Below the pieces are notes generated by a model that was not told the DNA's origin, made no database searches, and saw only the letters and a list, made by a program, of their open reading frames with translations. This document shows, piece after piece, positions 1-8,627 of a stretch of 64,000 bases of DNA (position 1 is its first letter; each line of letters begins with the position of its first letter). The DNA comes from HGM11788 sp964654945 (lineage in GTDB: Bacteria; Bacillota; Clostridia; Lachnospirales; CAG-274). The stretch is from positions 1 to 64,000 of the forward strand of contig CAZZLN010000004.1 of assembly GCA_964654945.1 (NCBI GenBank). Reading direction: 5' to 3'. A program made the position numbers and the translations under genes.

Positions 1-12
1 ATTGGAAATTTT

Positions 13-891
13 TTATTTAGCTTCTTCATTATTTTTATTCAGGTCGTTTACGCTTTCAAGGGTTACCCTTGCAAGCTTTGCAGCTCTGAATTCATCAAGA
101 AGTATGTTTGCGGCTCTGTCAAGGTCAGGCTCTCCGCCCCTTATCTTAAAGCCTCTTTTTTCTGCTATCATTTCAAGAATTTTGTCTGACTTTGTTTCAG
201 CATCATATTCTATGCCATATCTATTTGCAATAGCCTTTGGATAAAGTCTGTTTAAGTATTCAATAAGATTATATGACAGTGTAACTGAATCCAAAATATC
301 ATCATTCACAGCACCTGTGAAAGCAAGCTTAAGTCCAACTGATTCGTCCTCAAACTTAGGCCACAGTATACCCGGAGTATCCAAAAGCTCGAAGTCCTTT
401 TTTACTCTGACCCACTGCTTGCCTCTTGTTACTCCCGCCTTATCTCCTGTTTTTGCCATAGCCTTTCCTACAAATTTATTTATAAGAGTAGATTTTCCAA
501 CATTGGGAATACCTACAATCATAGCTCTTGTAGGAGCAAAAATTCTTCCTCTTAATCGCAGTCTTTCAAGCTTTTCAGCCATAAGCTCCTTTGAAACAGT
601 TGTAATGTCCTTAATACCCTTGCCTGTTATACTGTCGACAAGAATAACCTTAAATCCCTGTGACTCAAAATATTCTTTCCACTCTTTTGTCTTGTTATCA
701 TCAGCAAGGTCTACTTTATTCATTATTATTATTCTCTTTTTATTTTTTGCAAGATTGTCAATATCGGGATTTTTGCTGCTTAAAGGAAGTCTTGCATCCA
801 AAAGCTCAATTACAATATCTACAAGTGAAATATTTTCCTCCATCATTCTCCTTGTTTTTGTCATATGTCCCGGATACCATTGAATGTTCAT
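13..891 (-). CDS. rbgA: Ribosome biogenesis GTPase RbgA (YlqF)
   Basis: Assembly GTPase that acts late in 50S subunit maturation in Firmicutes. The 292-residue product has the circularly permuted G-motif order of the YlqF/YawG family: NKVD (G4) at residues 58-61 comes before the P-loop GIPNVGKS (127-134) and DTPG (G3, 171-174). The N-terminus NIQWYPGHM is the usual family start, and the length is normal. It lies 81 bases downstream of rplS on the same strand. This pairing fits its role and is common in Firmicutes. A hairpin between the two genes may modulate read-through. Confidence 0.96.
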   Translation of the reverse strand: MNIQWYPGHMTKTRRMMEENISLVDIVIELLDARLPLSSKNPDIDNLAKNKKRIIIMNKVDLADDNKTKEWKEYFESQGFKVILVDSITGKGIKDITTVSKELMAEKLERLRLRGRIFAPTRAMIVGIPNVGKSTLINKFVGKAMAKTGDKAGVTRGKQWVRVKKDFELLDTPGILWPKFEDESVGLKLAFTGAVNDDILDSVTLSYNLIEYLNRLYPKAIANRYGIEYDAETKSDKILEMIAEKRGFKIRGGEPDLDRAANILLDEFRAAKLARVTLESVNDLNKNNEEAK

Positions 892-940
892 AAAATTACC
901 TCCTCAATATTTTATGGCATACTCATTGCTTTAATGAAAT

Positions 941-966
941 ATACCCCCGGCAGTTGCCGAGGGTAT
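941..966 (-). terminator. Hairpin between rplS and rbgA (attenuator-like)
   Basis: Two 12-base arms (941-952 and 955-966) pair with one G-T wobble around a 2-base centre, giving a GC-rich stem just after the rplS stop codon. Downstream on the minus strand the sequence is only moderately T-rich. It is therefore more likely a partial terminator or processing site than a strong terminator. Confidence 0.55.
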
Positions 967-972
967 AACAAA

Positions 973-1335
973 TTACTTACTTCTTCTGTTAATATCTTCC
1001 TTAACCTTAGCAGCCTTACCAACTCTATCTCTGAGGTAGTTAAGCTTAGCACGTCTTACGATACCATATCTAATAACTTCGATATGGTCAATTCTTGGAG
1101 AATGAACAGGCCATGTTCTTTCAACACCAACACCGTAAGAAATTCTTCTTACTGTGAAAGTTTCTCTTGAGCTGCCGCCCTGTCTTTTAAGAACAACACC
1201 TTCAAACATCTGAAGTCTTTCTCTTGTACCCTCAACAACCTTTGCGTAAACCTTAACAGTATCACCTACGTTAAAGTCAGGTACATCCTTTTTAAGCTGT
1301 GCAGATTCGATTTCTTTAATAATTTCGTTATTCAT
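973..1335 (-). CDS. rplS: 50S ribosomal protein L19
   Basis: Large-subunit protein at the interface with the 30S subunit. The 120-residue product carries typical L19 segments: DFNVGDTVKV near residue 20, EGTRERLQMFEGVV, and the TFTVRRISYGVGVERTWPVHSP core. The open frame extends eight codons further upstream, but a GGGAGG site lies about 8 bases before the ATG at 1335. The product then begins MNNEIIKEIE, as in other L19 proteins, so the shorter start is preferred. It is followed by rbgA. Confidence 0.96.
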   Translation of the reverse strand: MNNEIIKEIESAQLKKDVPDFNVGDTVKVYAKVVEGTRERLQMFEGVVLKRQGGSSRETFTVRRISYGVGVERTWPVHSPRIDHIEVIRYGIVRRAKLNYLRDRVGKAAKVKEDINRRSK

Positions 1336-1454
1336 AAGGCAATGCCTCCCTTTCGTCATAAATGTTCTTAATGCACTATTTTAAGCCTTATTATAAGACA
1401 CACCAGCGGAACATTCGTATTCATCACAATAAAAGATTATATCACACAATTAAA

Positions 1455-2369
1455 TCAATTGCAAGCATTTTTTAATTTTAATATTAACTTTTCAAAATAT
1501 TCAGGAAGCTTAGTTTCAAATTCCATATATTTTCCTGTTCTTGGGTGAATAAAGCCAAGGGTTTTTGCGTGAAGCACCTGCCCCTCAAGATTAAATATTT
1601 GTTTTTTAGGTCCGTAAACAGAGTCACCTAAAAGGGGATGCCCTATATAAGACATATGAACTCTTATCTGATGAGTTCTGCCTGTTTCAAGCTGAAGCTC
1701 CAAAAGGTTGAACTTTCCCATTCTTTCAAGAACTTTATAGTGAGTTACTGCGTGCCTGCCCCCTTTATCCATAACAGCCATTTTCTTTCTGTCATTTTGA
1801 CTTCTTCCTATATTAGCACTTACAATGCCATAATCATCTTTAAAGCTGTTATAAACAATTGCATTATAAACTCTTTTCATAGAGTGTTTTGCAAGCTGCT
1901 CACTAAGCTGTTTATGTGCCAAATCACTTTTTGCAATAACAAGTATACCGCTTGTATCCTTATCAATTCTGTGAACAATTCCGGGACGCATTACACCGTT
2001 TATTCCTGAAAGATTATCACCGCAATGATACATAAGTCCATTTACCAGAGTGCCTGTATAATGCCCCGGTGCAGGATGCACAACCATATTTTGAGGTTTA
2101 TTGAGCACAATCAGGTCATCATCTTCATAAAGTATGTCAAGGGGAATATTTTCAGGCTCAATATTAAGCACAACAGGTTCAGGAATTTCTATATTAATAC
2201 TGTCATTTTCTCTTAATTTATAATTCTTATTTATATTTTTACCATTTACTGTAATATTGCCTTTTTCAATAAGCTTCTGTAATGCAGAACGTGACATATC
2301 CTCAAGCTCGTCATTTAAAAATACATCTATTCTCTTATTAATATCCTCATTTTCTACTATAAAAAGCAT
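1455..2369 (-). CDS. RluA/RluD-family 23S rRNA pseudouridine synthase
   Basis: Isomerises specific rRNA uridines to pseudouridine. An S4-like RNA-binding domain covers about residues 14-60, and the RluA-type catalytic domain follows. The HRIDKDTSG motif at 133-141 supplies the catalytic Asp136. Length (304 aa) is normal. The start codon overlaps the lspA stop by one base (TAATG), so the two are translationally coupled, as in many Firmicutes (lspA-ylyB). RluD-type specificity is likely, but the exact target uridines cannot be read from sequence. Confidence 0.93.
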   Translation of the reverse strand: MLFIVENEDINKRIDVFLNDELEDMSRSALQKLIEKGNITVNGKNINKNYKLRENDSINIEIPEPVVLNIEPENIPLDILYEDDDLIVLNKPQNMVVHPAPGHYTGTLVNGLMYHCGDNLSGINGVMRPGIVHRIDKDTSGILVIAKSDLAHKQLSEQLAKHSMKRVYNAIVYNSFKDDYGIVSANIGRSQNDRKKMAVMDKGGRHAVTHYKVLERMGKFNLLELQLETGRTHQIRVHMSYIGHPLLGDSVYGPKKQIFNLEGQVLHAKTLGFIHPRTGKYMEFETKLPEYFEKLILKLKNACN

Positions 2370-2833
2370 TATTTATCCTCCTTAGCAAAAAATACGGAAA
2401 TAACAAGGAGAGCTGCACCAACACATACACATATATCAGCAAAGTTAAACACAGGATAGCTATAGCCAAAAATATAAACGCTAATCATATCTACAACAAA
2501 TCCCCTTGCAACTCTGTCAATAACGTTGCCTATTGCACCTGACCCAATAAGAACTAAAGCTGCTCTTATAATAAAATTGCTCTTTTTTATTACCAGTTTC
2601 CTGTAATAAAAAGCACCTGCGGCAATAACCGCAGCAGCAACAATAACAAAAAGCCACTTTGCTCCCTCTAAGAAACCAAAAGCAGCTCCTCTGTTTTCAA
2701 CATAAGTCAGCTTAAAAAAGCCGTCAATTATTGTTATTGAATCAATAGGCATAAGGTATTTTACAGCTAAAGCTTTTGTAATCTGGTCAATACCGATTAA
2801 TAATATCATTGATATTACTGCCGACAAATACAT
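2369..2833 (-). CDS. lspA: Lipoprotein signal peptidase II
   Basis: Membrane aspartyl protease that cleaves signal peptides of diacylglyceryl-modified prolipoproteins. The 154-residue protein has four predicted membrane segments, the ENRGAAFG box (46-53), and catalytic Asp106 (NVIDR) and Asp133 (FNFAD). It lies 20 bases after aroB and overlaps the pseudouridine synthase gene by one base. Two probable lipoproteins in this window (30.5 kb and 44.7 kb) would be its substrates. Confidence 0.96.
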   Translation of the reverse strand: MYLSAVISMILLIGIDQITKALAVKYLMPIDSITIIDGFFKLTYVENRGAAFGFLEGAKWLFVIVAAAVIAAGAFYYRKLVIKKSNFIIRAALVLIGSGAIGNVIDRVARGFVVDMISVYIFGYSYPVFNFADICVCVGAALLVISVFFAKEDK

Positions 2834-2853
2834 AATACAACCTCATTTATATC

Positions 2854-3936
2854 TTATTTTGAAATATATTCAATAGCTTCTTTTATTTCATCAGCTTTGG
2901 CATTTTTCTCAATATAAGCCTCTCCGATTTTATTTAAAGCCACAATATTTATAACACCGTTTTTGGTTTTCTTATCATAAAACATTTGATTATATATTTC
3001 TTCACTGCTAAAATCTTTTATTCTGACAGGAAGATTAAAATAAGCTAATATTTCTTCTGCTTTTTTAACATCATCAAAATCTGTATATCCTCTTTTATAT
3101 GAAAAATAAAGTGCAGCTATCATACCTGCACAAACACATTCACCATGAAGCATTTTAAAGCCTGAAAGCGTTTCAATTGAATGACCAAAGGTATGCCCAA
3201 AATTAAGAATAGCTCTAAGACCGTTTTCCTTTTCATCTTTACTTACAACATAAGCCTTAGCCTTACATGAGGTATATATAACATCAATAATATTATCAGA
3301 AACAAGATTTTTTATGCTCTCTTTATTTTCAAAAAAATAATCAAGAAAGTCCTTATCTATAATATATCCGTATTTTACTGCTTCCGCAATGCCGGCAGCT
3401 GCCTCTCTGTAAGGAAGCGTCTTTAATGTTTCACTGTTTATATATACAAATTCAGGCTGATAAAAAGAACCAACCATATTTTTGTTGCCCATAAAATCTA
3501 TTCCTGTTTTTCCTCCTACACTGCTGTCTACCTGTGACAAAAGAGTTGTAGGTATCTGCACAAAAGGAATACCTCTCATATAGGTTGCTGCCGCAAATCC
3601 GCACATATCCCCTGCTACTCCTCCTCCAAGAGCAACAAGAACGGATTTTCTGTCCAGCTTTTTTTCAACAAAAAACTTATAAAAATCACATATAGTGTTA
3701 ATATTCTTGCTGATTTCGCCTGCTTCAAAGGCATAATACGAAACTTCAGAAAAATTATCACCCATAAAATTTATAATTTTATCTACATAAATAGGTGCAA
3801 CATTGCTGTCAGTAATTATACATATTTTTCTTCCTGTAAGTCCTGCTAATTTAAAAGCATCTGAAAGTCCCTCATAATTATTGTCAATGTAAATAGGATA
3901 TTTTTTAGCACCTGTGTCTACATTTAAAATCTTCAT
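2854..3936 (-). CDS. aroB: 3-dehydroquinate synthase
   Basis: Second step of the shikimate pathway: DAHP to 3-dehydroquinate, using NAD and a divalent metal. The 360-residue protein shows the NAD-binding GGGVAGD motif (104-110), the KTG segment near 143-145, the metal ligand Glu185 in AGIAEAVKYG, and later the HTFGHSIE and HGE histidine motifs. Length is normal for AroB. It is the only aromatic-pathway gene here and sits between divIVA and lspA, so transcription from the division cluster is plausible. Confidence 0.96.
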   Translation of the reverse strand: MKILNVDTGAKKYPIYIDNNYEGLSDAFKLAGLTGRKICIITDSNVAPIYVDKIINFMGDNFSEVSYYAFEAGEISKNINTICDFYKFFVEKKLDRKSVLVALGGGVAGDMCGFAAATYMRGIPFVQIPTTLLSQVDSSVGGKTGIDFMGNKNMVGSFYQPEFVYINSETLKTLPYREAAAGIAEAVKYGYIIDKDFLDYFFENKESIKNLVSDNIIDVIYTSCKAKAYVVSKDEKENGLRAILNFGHTFGHSIETLSGFKMLHGECVCAGMIAALYFSYKRGYTDFDDVKKAEEILAYFNLPVRIKDFSSEEIYNQMFYDKKTKNGVINIVALNKIGEAYIEKNAKADEIKEAIEYISK

Positions 3937-3980
3937 TCTAATAGCCTCTGTTATTCTTCAGTATTTTCAATATTTTTAAT

Positions 3981-4037
3981 TTAAGTCAATAATATTCGTA
4001 CTGCTTTTGCTGCTCCCTCGTAACCAAGATTTGCCAA
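3981..4037 (-). other. Possible 18-codon micro-ORF between divIVA and aroB
   Basis: The 158-base gap between divIVA and aroB holds a small hairpin (arms GACGG/CCGTC, 4073-4094) and a short frame that could start at TTG (4037) behind an ATAGGAG site. The peptide would read LANLGYEGAAKAVRILLT, which looks more protein-like than random intergenic DNA. The frame runs back only to a stop codon near 4053. It could be a gene remnant, a leader peptide for aroB, or chance. I do not recognise it. Confidence 0.2.
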
Positions 4038-4094
4038 CGCAGCTCCTATAATTAAAAGCTTGCACTCCTATTGACGGTAATTAACTCCCTCCGT

Positions 4095-4568
4095 CTAAGA
4101 GTCAGAGGTGTTATTTACACTGTTAAATTCTTCATTATGTATATCAAGCATCTTAATCTGAGTTTCAAGAAGTGATTTAAGACTTTCTCTAAGTCCCTCA
4201 TACTGTGATTTTAATGCTACAATTTCACTTCTGAGCTTAGACTGTTCAATTCTTGTGTTCTGAAGTATACTTTCTGCTCTTGATTCAGCATTTTTAATAA
4301 TTTGATCAGCCTGTTCCTCTGACAGCTTTTTAGTTTCTTCAGCATTTTTTTCTGCTCTGACAATGGAATTTCTGATAGTATCTTCCATATTCTGAAAATA
4401 CCTTACAGCTTCAGCAAGATTTTCAATTCTGTCACGAAGCTTTGAGTTTTCTCTGTAAAGCTTTTCAAATTCAGCAATTACTTTATCAAGAAAAGTATCA
4501 ACTTCATCAACTGAATAGCCAAATGCTGTTTTTTTAAATTCCATTGTTTCAATATCTACAGGTGTCAT
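4095..4568 (-). CDS. divIVA: DivIVA-family cell-division/polarity protein
   Basis: Coiled-coil scaffold that binds negatively curved membrane at septa and poles. The N-terminal 35 residues (MTPVDIETMEFKKTAFGYSVDEVDTFLDKV) are the DivIVA membrane-binding domain, with the hydrophobic Ala-Phe pair at the tip. The remainder is a heptad-rich coiled coil to about residue 145. At 157 aa it is in the usual range. It follows ylmH by 22 bases in the standard sepF-yggT-ylmH-divIVA order. Confidence 0.95.
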   Translation of the reverse strand: MTPVDIETMEFKKTAFGYSVDEVDTFLDKVIAEFEKLYRENSKLRDRIENLAEAVRYFQNMEDTIRNSIVRAEKNAEETKKLSEEQADQIIKNAESRAESILQNTRIEQSKLRSEIVALKSQYEGLRESLKSLLETQIKMLDIHNEEFNSVNNTSDS

Positions 4569-4590
4569 GTAAAATACCTCCCGAAATATA

Positions 4591-5373
4591 TTATTTATAA
4601 ATGCCGATATTAATAAGTATTCTATCTTTTTTTGTTGTTCCTATTACTTCAAGAATTTTAATTCTGCCATAGCCTCTTAATGTGATTATATCATTTTCAG
4701 CAACAGTCTTTGAAAGGGAAGTTTCATTTTTCCAGTTTAAATAAGCCTTTTCCCCTTTAATAAGATCGGAGGTCTTTCCTCTTGACAAATTAAAAGCATT
4801 GCTTAAAACCGCATCCAGACGAAGTGATGCTACAGTAAATCTCTTTTCAGTAATTTCAGCTTCCTTCGGCTTATAGTTTTCAAGAATTTGACATCTGACC
4901 TTTGTTCTTTTAACCTTTTCAAGATTAATACATATATAGTCTGCAATATCACTGTCTGCAAAGGCAACAGCTTTGCTGTCTTCAAGAATTATATCTCCAA
5001 GTTTTTCTCTGGTTATTCCAAGACCGAGAATTGAGCCGAGAAAATCTCTGTGAGTAATATTTGAACTAAACTGAGAATTATATTTAATTTCTATTGCGGT
5101 TATGGGAAAAGCACTTTCATCAATTTCTTCATATTCAGGAAAAAAACCAAGCTTTAATCTTTCAGCCATATCATATCCCCCAAAAAGAGAAATTTTAATA
5201 TCTCTTTCAGAAGAAAGAAGTGCTTTAAACTTATAAGCCTTGTATGGGTCCATAAACGGTGAAAATTCTGCCCTAAAGCTTTTTATAGCTATATTTGCCC
5301 TGTCAACAGCTTTTGCAAGAGCAAATTTTTCTTCCTCATCAGCAGCCGACTTTAAAATATTCTTTCCTATCAT
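4591..5373 (-). CDS. ylmH: S4-domain RNA-binding protein YlmH
   Basis: A 260-residue protein of the YlmH family. Its N-terminal and central region is family-specific, and an S4 RNA-binding domain lies at about 180-240 (motif SRGKTSDLIKGEKAYLNW). In Bacillus subtilis YlmH has been linked to ribosome-associated quality control. The gene overlaps the end of yggT by four bases (ATGA) and lies 22 bases upstream of divIVA, so it is part of the division operon. Confidence 0.92.
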   Translation of the reverse strand: MIGKNILKSAADEEEKFALAKAVDRANIAIKSFRAEFSPFMDPYKAYKFKALLSSERDIKISLFGGYDMAERLKLGFFPEYEEIDESAFPITAIEIKYNSQFSSNITHRDFLGSILGLGITREKLGDIILEDSKAVAFADSDIADYICINLEKVKRTKVRCQILENYKPKEAEITEKRFTVASLRLDAVLSNAFNLSRGKTSDLIKGEKAYLNWKNETSLSKTVAENDIITLRGYGRIKILEVIGTTKKDRILINIGIYK

Positions 5374-5657
5374 ATGTTAACAGAAAAAATAAGCTGTATA
5401 ATAATCGTATATAGAACCTGAAGCAGAATATACGCAACAATTGGCGAGAAATCAATCATATATCCCCCAATGGGTGATTTATCAAGTAATCTTCTGATTG
5501 GTCCTAAAACAGGTTCAGTCATATTATAGATAAATTTTAAAATAAAATTATCTCTATTTATAGGGAACCAAGAAATAATACATCTTACGAAAATTAAAAT
5601 AGTTAAAAAATAGTAAAAATAAGACAAAGCGTCGGCTAAAATAAATCTAATATTCAT
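5370..5657 (-). CDS. YggT-family membrane protein (YlmG)
   Basis: A 95-residue protein with two membrane segments separated by the family's polar loop (WFPINRDNFILKFIYNMTEPVLGPIRRLL). YlmG/YggT proteins occur next to sepF in Gram-positive bacteria and chloroplast ancestors, and are linked to membrane or nucleoid organisation. The biochemical role is unsettled. It has a four-base overlap with ylmH and a 13-base gap from sepF. Confidence 0.92.
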   Translation of the reverse strand: MNIRFILADALSYFYYFLTILIFVRCIISWFPINRDNFILKFIYNMTEPVLGPIRRLLDKSPIGGYMIDFSPIVAYILLQVLYTIIIQLIFSVNI

Positions 5658-5670
5658 ATACTATCCACCT

Positions 5671-6213
5671 TTATCTCCACATTGATGAATTAGGCAATCT
5701 GATGCCGCTTGCCTCAAGTTCCTCTTTAAACTGACCTGTAAGCTTAACATCATAAGGTCCGATTATAAAAATTCTGTTTGAAATAGGCTGTATTGTGCCA
5801 TCTAAAGCATAGCAGGCACCACAGAAAAAGTCAGTTATTCTCTGTGCAGTATCTCTGTCAAGACCTTCAAGATTTGCAACAACAGTCTTTTTATCCTTTA
5901 AATCCTCACAAGCTGCACCGGCTTCTTCAAGATTTTTAGGTGTTGCAACAACAACCTGCATATTAACATTTGTATTAATGCTTAATATTCTCTGAGAATT
6001 GCCTGTTGAGCTGTAGCTGCTATAACTTCTTGTTGAAGCTGTTTTTCTGCTTCCAAGATTAACCTTAGGCATATTTCTTATGGTAGAAGCAAAGCTTCCT
6101 GTTTTGACTCTCGGTTCTTCTTCCTCATAGTCATCATATTCTTCATATTCTTCTTCATACTCCTCAGGTTCTCCCATAATAATACTCTTTAACTTATCAA
6201 ACCACTCAGCCAT
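5671..6213 (-). CDS. sepF: Cell division protein SepF
   Basis: Membrane anchor for FtsZ filaments that forms arcs at the septum. The 180-residue protein has an N-terminal amphipathic segment (WFDKLKSIIMG), a very acidic linker at about 16-36, and a C-terminal SepF domain from about residue 85 (VVVATPKNLEEAGAACEDLK, then VANLEGLDRDTAQRITDF). A TAGGAGG site precedes the ATG. It lies in the yggS-sepF-yggT-ylmH-divIVA order. Confidence 0.95.
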   Translation of the reverse strand: MAEWFDKLKSIIMGEPEEYEEEYEEYDDYEEEEPRVKTGSFASTIRNMPKVNLGSRKTASTRSYSSYSSTGNSQRILSINTNVNMQVVVATPKNLEEAGAACEDLKDKKTVVANLEGLDRDTAQRITDFFCGACYALDGTIQPISNRIFIIGPYDVKLTGQFKEELEASGIRLPNSSMWR

Positions 6214-6243
6214 TTTTTTCCTCCTAAATTCAATCTTTACTTA

Positions 6244-6936
6244 TTATAGATTATAATTTCTTGCTCCGAATATGCCTGTGCCTATTCGGACAATATTTGC
6301 GCCTTCTTCAATTGCCGCTTCGTAATCATTGGTCATACCCATAGAAAGATAGACCATATCTATATTATCATAGTTTTTTGCCCCAATGTCAACAAATAAT
6401 TTATACATTTTCTTAAAATATTTTCTGTTGTCCTCAGGATTTTCAACAAAGGGTGCCACACACATAAGACCTTTTACATTTACATTCTCAAATTTTGACA
6501 CTTCAAGAGCAAGATTTTCAGCTTCATCATAAGCCACACCATGCTTAGAGTCTTCATTTGCAATGTTTATTTCAATAAGAACATCAATTGTTGTATTATT
6601 TGCTTTAGCTCTTTTATCCAGCTCCTGTGCCAGCTTTATGCTGTCAAGAGAATGCACAAGACAAACCTTATCAATAATATATTTAACTTTGTTTGTTTGA
6701 AGATGTCCTATCTGATGCCATTTAACTCCCTTAATTTCAGGATATTTTCTGTTGATTTCCTGAGGCTTGTTTTCCCCAAGCTCATTTAAGCCAAGCTCAA
6801 CAGCTTCCATTATTCTTGGCACCTCAACTGTTTTGCTGACAGCAAGTAAAAGCACATCTTCTCTTTTTCGTCCCGCTCTCTGACAGGCAGCTGAAATTTT
6901 TTCTTCTATAAGTTTAACATTATCTGCAATACTCAT
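6244..6936 (-). CDS. PLP homeostasis protein YggS (YlmE)
   Basis: Single-domain fold-type III PLP-binding protein of the YggS/PROSC family, involved in pyridoxal phosphate homeostasis rather than a known catalytic reaction. At 230 aa it has the usual length. The PLP lysine is Lys35 in LLAVSKTVEV, and GLMCVAP, the SMGMTNDYEAAIEEG segment and the terminal VRIGTGIFGAR are typical. It is the second gene of the division cluster, 11 bases after the HlyD-like gene. Confidence 0.94.
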   Translation of the reverse strand: MSIADNVKLIEEKISAACQRAGRKREDVLLLAVSKTVEVPRIMEAVELGLNELGENKPQEINRKYPEIKGVKWHQIGHLQTNKVKYIIDKVCLVHSLDSIKLAQELDKRAKANNTTIDVLIEINIANEDSKHGVAYDEAENLALEVSKFENVNVKGLMCVAPFVENPEDNRKYFKKMYKLFVDIGAKNYDNIDMVYLSMGMTNDYEAAIEEGANIVRIGTGIFGARNYNL

Positions 6937-6947
6937 AAGCTATCCCC

Positions 6948-8558
6948 CTATTCAATTACTTTTTCTTCTCTTTCAATATTTTCAGCATTGCTTACAATTC
7001 TGTCATAAATATTTACATTGGGATTTATTGCAGGATTAAGAATTGTGTGTGTGTTGTTTGAAACAGATTTTTCAGTATAAATTCTCTTAAATTCAGCATA
7101 GCCTGTATTCATTACATAAACACCTCTTGTGTTAAGAACATCCTGAATTACAAAAGTATCCTTTGTAAATGTTTTCTGAATTGTATCACCAACATTTAAC
7201 ACACCAAGCTGCACCGGAATATAAGCAATATTATTTTCAGTGTCTTTATCGGAAATAATAATATTGACTTTAGTGCCGTCAGCCTTTGTTAAATACAAAT
7301 CCTCCTCATTAACGTAATCAAGAGGTATTTTTAAAAGAGTTTCTTCAACTATTGCCGTATTAGGTATTTTATATCCGCTGGTTGCTTTTTCTATATCAAA
7401 AGAAATTGACCTTTCTGTTATAAAATCTATCATATCCTTTGTGATTTTTAAAACAGTGTATCTTTCAGCATCAGTTTCTGCACCCTGTATTTCCTGAATT
7501 TTAGCAGGTAAGTCGTGGGTCGCATCAAGAGAATCCTTTGCATATATAGTTATTATATCTCCTGTTTCCCATTCTTTAGTATATTCTCCCGGAATATAGC
7601 AGACAACATACCATTCATTGCTTTTAACAAGCTTAAAGGCCGGATTTCCCTTGCTTACCTTTGATTTAAAGCTGCTTACAGGGGAAGTTGTAACCTTTGT
7701 ATCTTCTTTTGAATAATTGGAAAGGTCGGTGACTGTGTATTTATCCTCCATACCGTCAATGTAATAGGATATAATGCCTCCCTCCTCAACAGTAATTTTG
7801 CTGATATTATCATTAAGCTTTGAAATCTGGTTGTTCCTCTGAGTAACAAGCTTTGAAAGCGAACCCTTGTTTTCTGTCAGCAAAAGCTCATTTCTAACGT
7901 CCATTTTTTTCTGTATATTATTTTTAAGCTCATATATATTTCCGAAGTTTTTCTTGGCATAATCAATTGCATTATCATCAATAAGAGTCTGTATTTCTTT
8001 ATTATCCTGTTTAATATCTTCTGAATATATGGATATATCCTCTCTTTCAGACTGAACTTTCATAATACTTTCGTCTATATCTTCAAGTTCATCTTCAATA
8101 GTGTTTACAACATTTTCATCTTTAATTGTGCATATTTCCGTATCCTTTTTTACCTTTTCATTATCTGCAACATCGTAGCTTATAACACCGTCTTCATCAG
8201 CTGTATAAACCTTTTCATCTCTTATAATGACGCCCTGAACTGTTTTAGGTGTGTCTATAATCCCCATCTGCACTACATCATAGCTGACAATCCTTTTTGT
8301 AATAAAACCATAAGCACAGCCTAAAATATATATAAAGCATAAAACAAAAAACAACGCATATACAGGTCTTACAACTCTGTTTCCATTTTTAACTCTGACA
8401 GTTTTTTCTGCCTTAGCTGACTTTACAGTATTGGAAGCATATATGCCATATATATCCTCCAAACTGCTTAAATTTTCATTATTGCCTGTATTTTTACTAT
8501 TATTTTTTGTAGTATTGTATTCATTTTTATTATTATTTTTATTTTTTTTATTAAACAC
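6948..8558 (-). CDS. HlyD-like membrane-fusion/adaptor protein
   Basis: A 536-residue protein with an Asn/Lys-rich cytoplasmic N-terminus (1-65), one membrane segment at about 68-88, then a lipoyl-like hairpin interrupted by a coiled coil (roughly 145-255), and C-terminal beta-rich adaptor domains. This layout is that of HlyD/RND periplasmic adaptor proteins. No cognate ABC or RND pump lies next to it. Instead it heads the yggS-sepF-divIVA operon, so a role at the division site or in wall-associated transport is possible but unproven. Confidence 0.75.
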   Translation of the reverse strand: MFNKKNKNNNKNEYNTTKNNSKNTGNNENLSSLEDIYGIYASNTVKSAKAEKTVRVKNGNRVVRPVYALFFVLCFIYILGCAYGFITKRIVSYDVVQMGIIDTPKTVQGVIIRDEKVYTADEDGVISYDVADNEKVKKDTEICTIKDENVVNTIEDELEDIDESIMKVQSEREDISIYSEDIKQDNKEIQTLIDDNAIDYAKKNFGNIYELKNNIQKKMDVRNELLLTENKGSLSKLVTQRNNQISKLNDNISKITVEEGGIISYYIDGMEDKYTVTDLSNYSKEDTKVTTSPVSSFKSKVSKGNPAFKLVKSNEWYVVCYIPGEYTKEWETGDIITIYAKDSLDATHDLPAKIQEIQGAETDAERYTVLKITKDMIDFITERSISFDIEKATSGYKIPNTAIVEETLLKIPLDYVNEEDLYLTKADGTKVNIIISDKDTENNIAYIPVQLGVLNVGDTIQKTFTKDTFVIQDVLNTRGVYVMNTGYAEFKRIYTEKSVSNNTHTILNPAINPNVNIYDRIVSNAENIEREEKVIE

Positions 8559-8627
8559 AACACTACCTCCTCATAAAATCAAATTAAAATTCATATATTA
8601 AAATAAATTAAAGCAATAAGTTTATAT

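Noticed and set aside
317..883. 188-codon plus-strand frame opposite rbgA
   Set aside because: Ser/Leu/Ile-rich shadow frame over the RbgA GTPase motifs.
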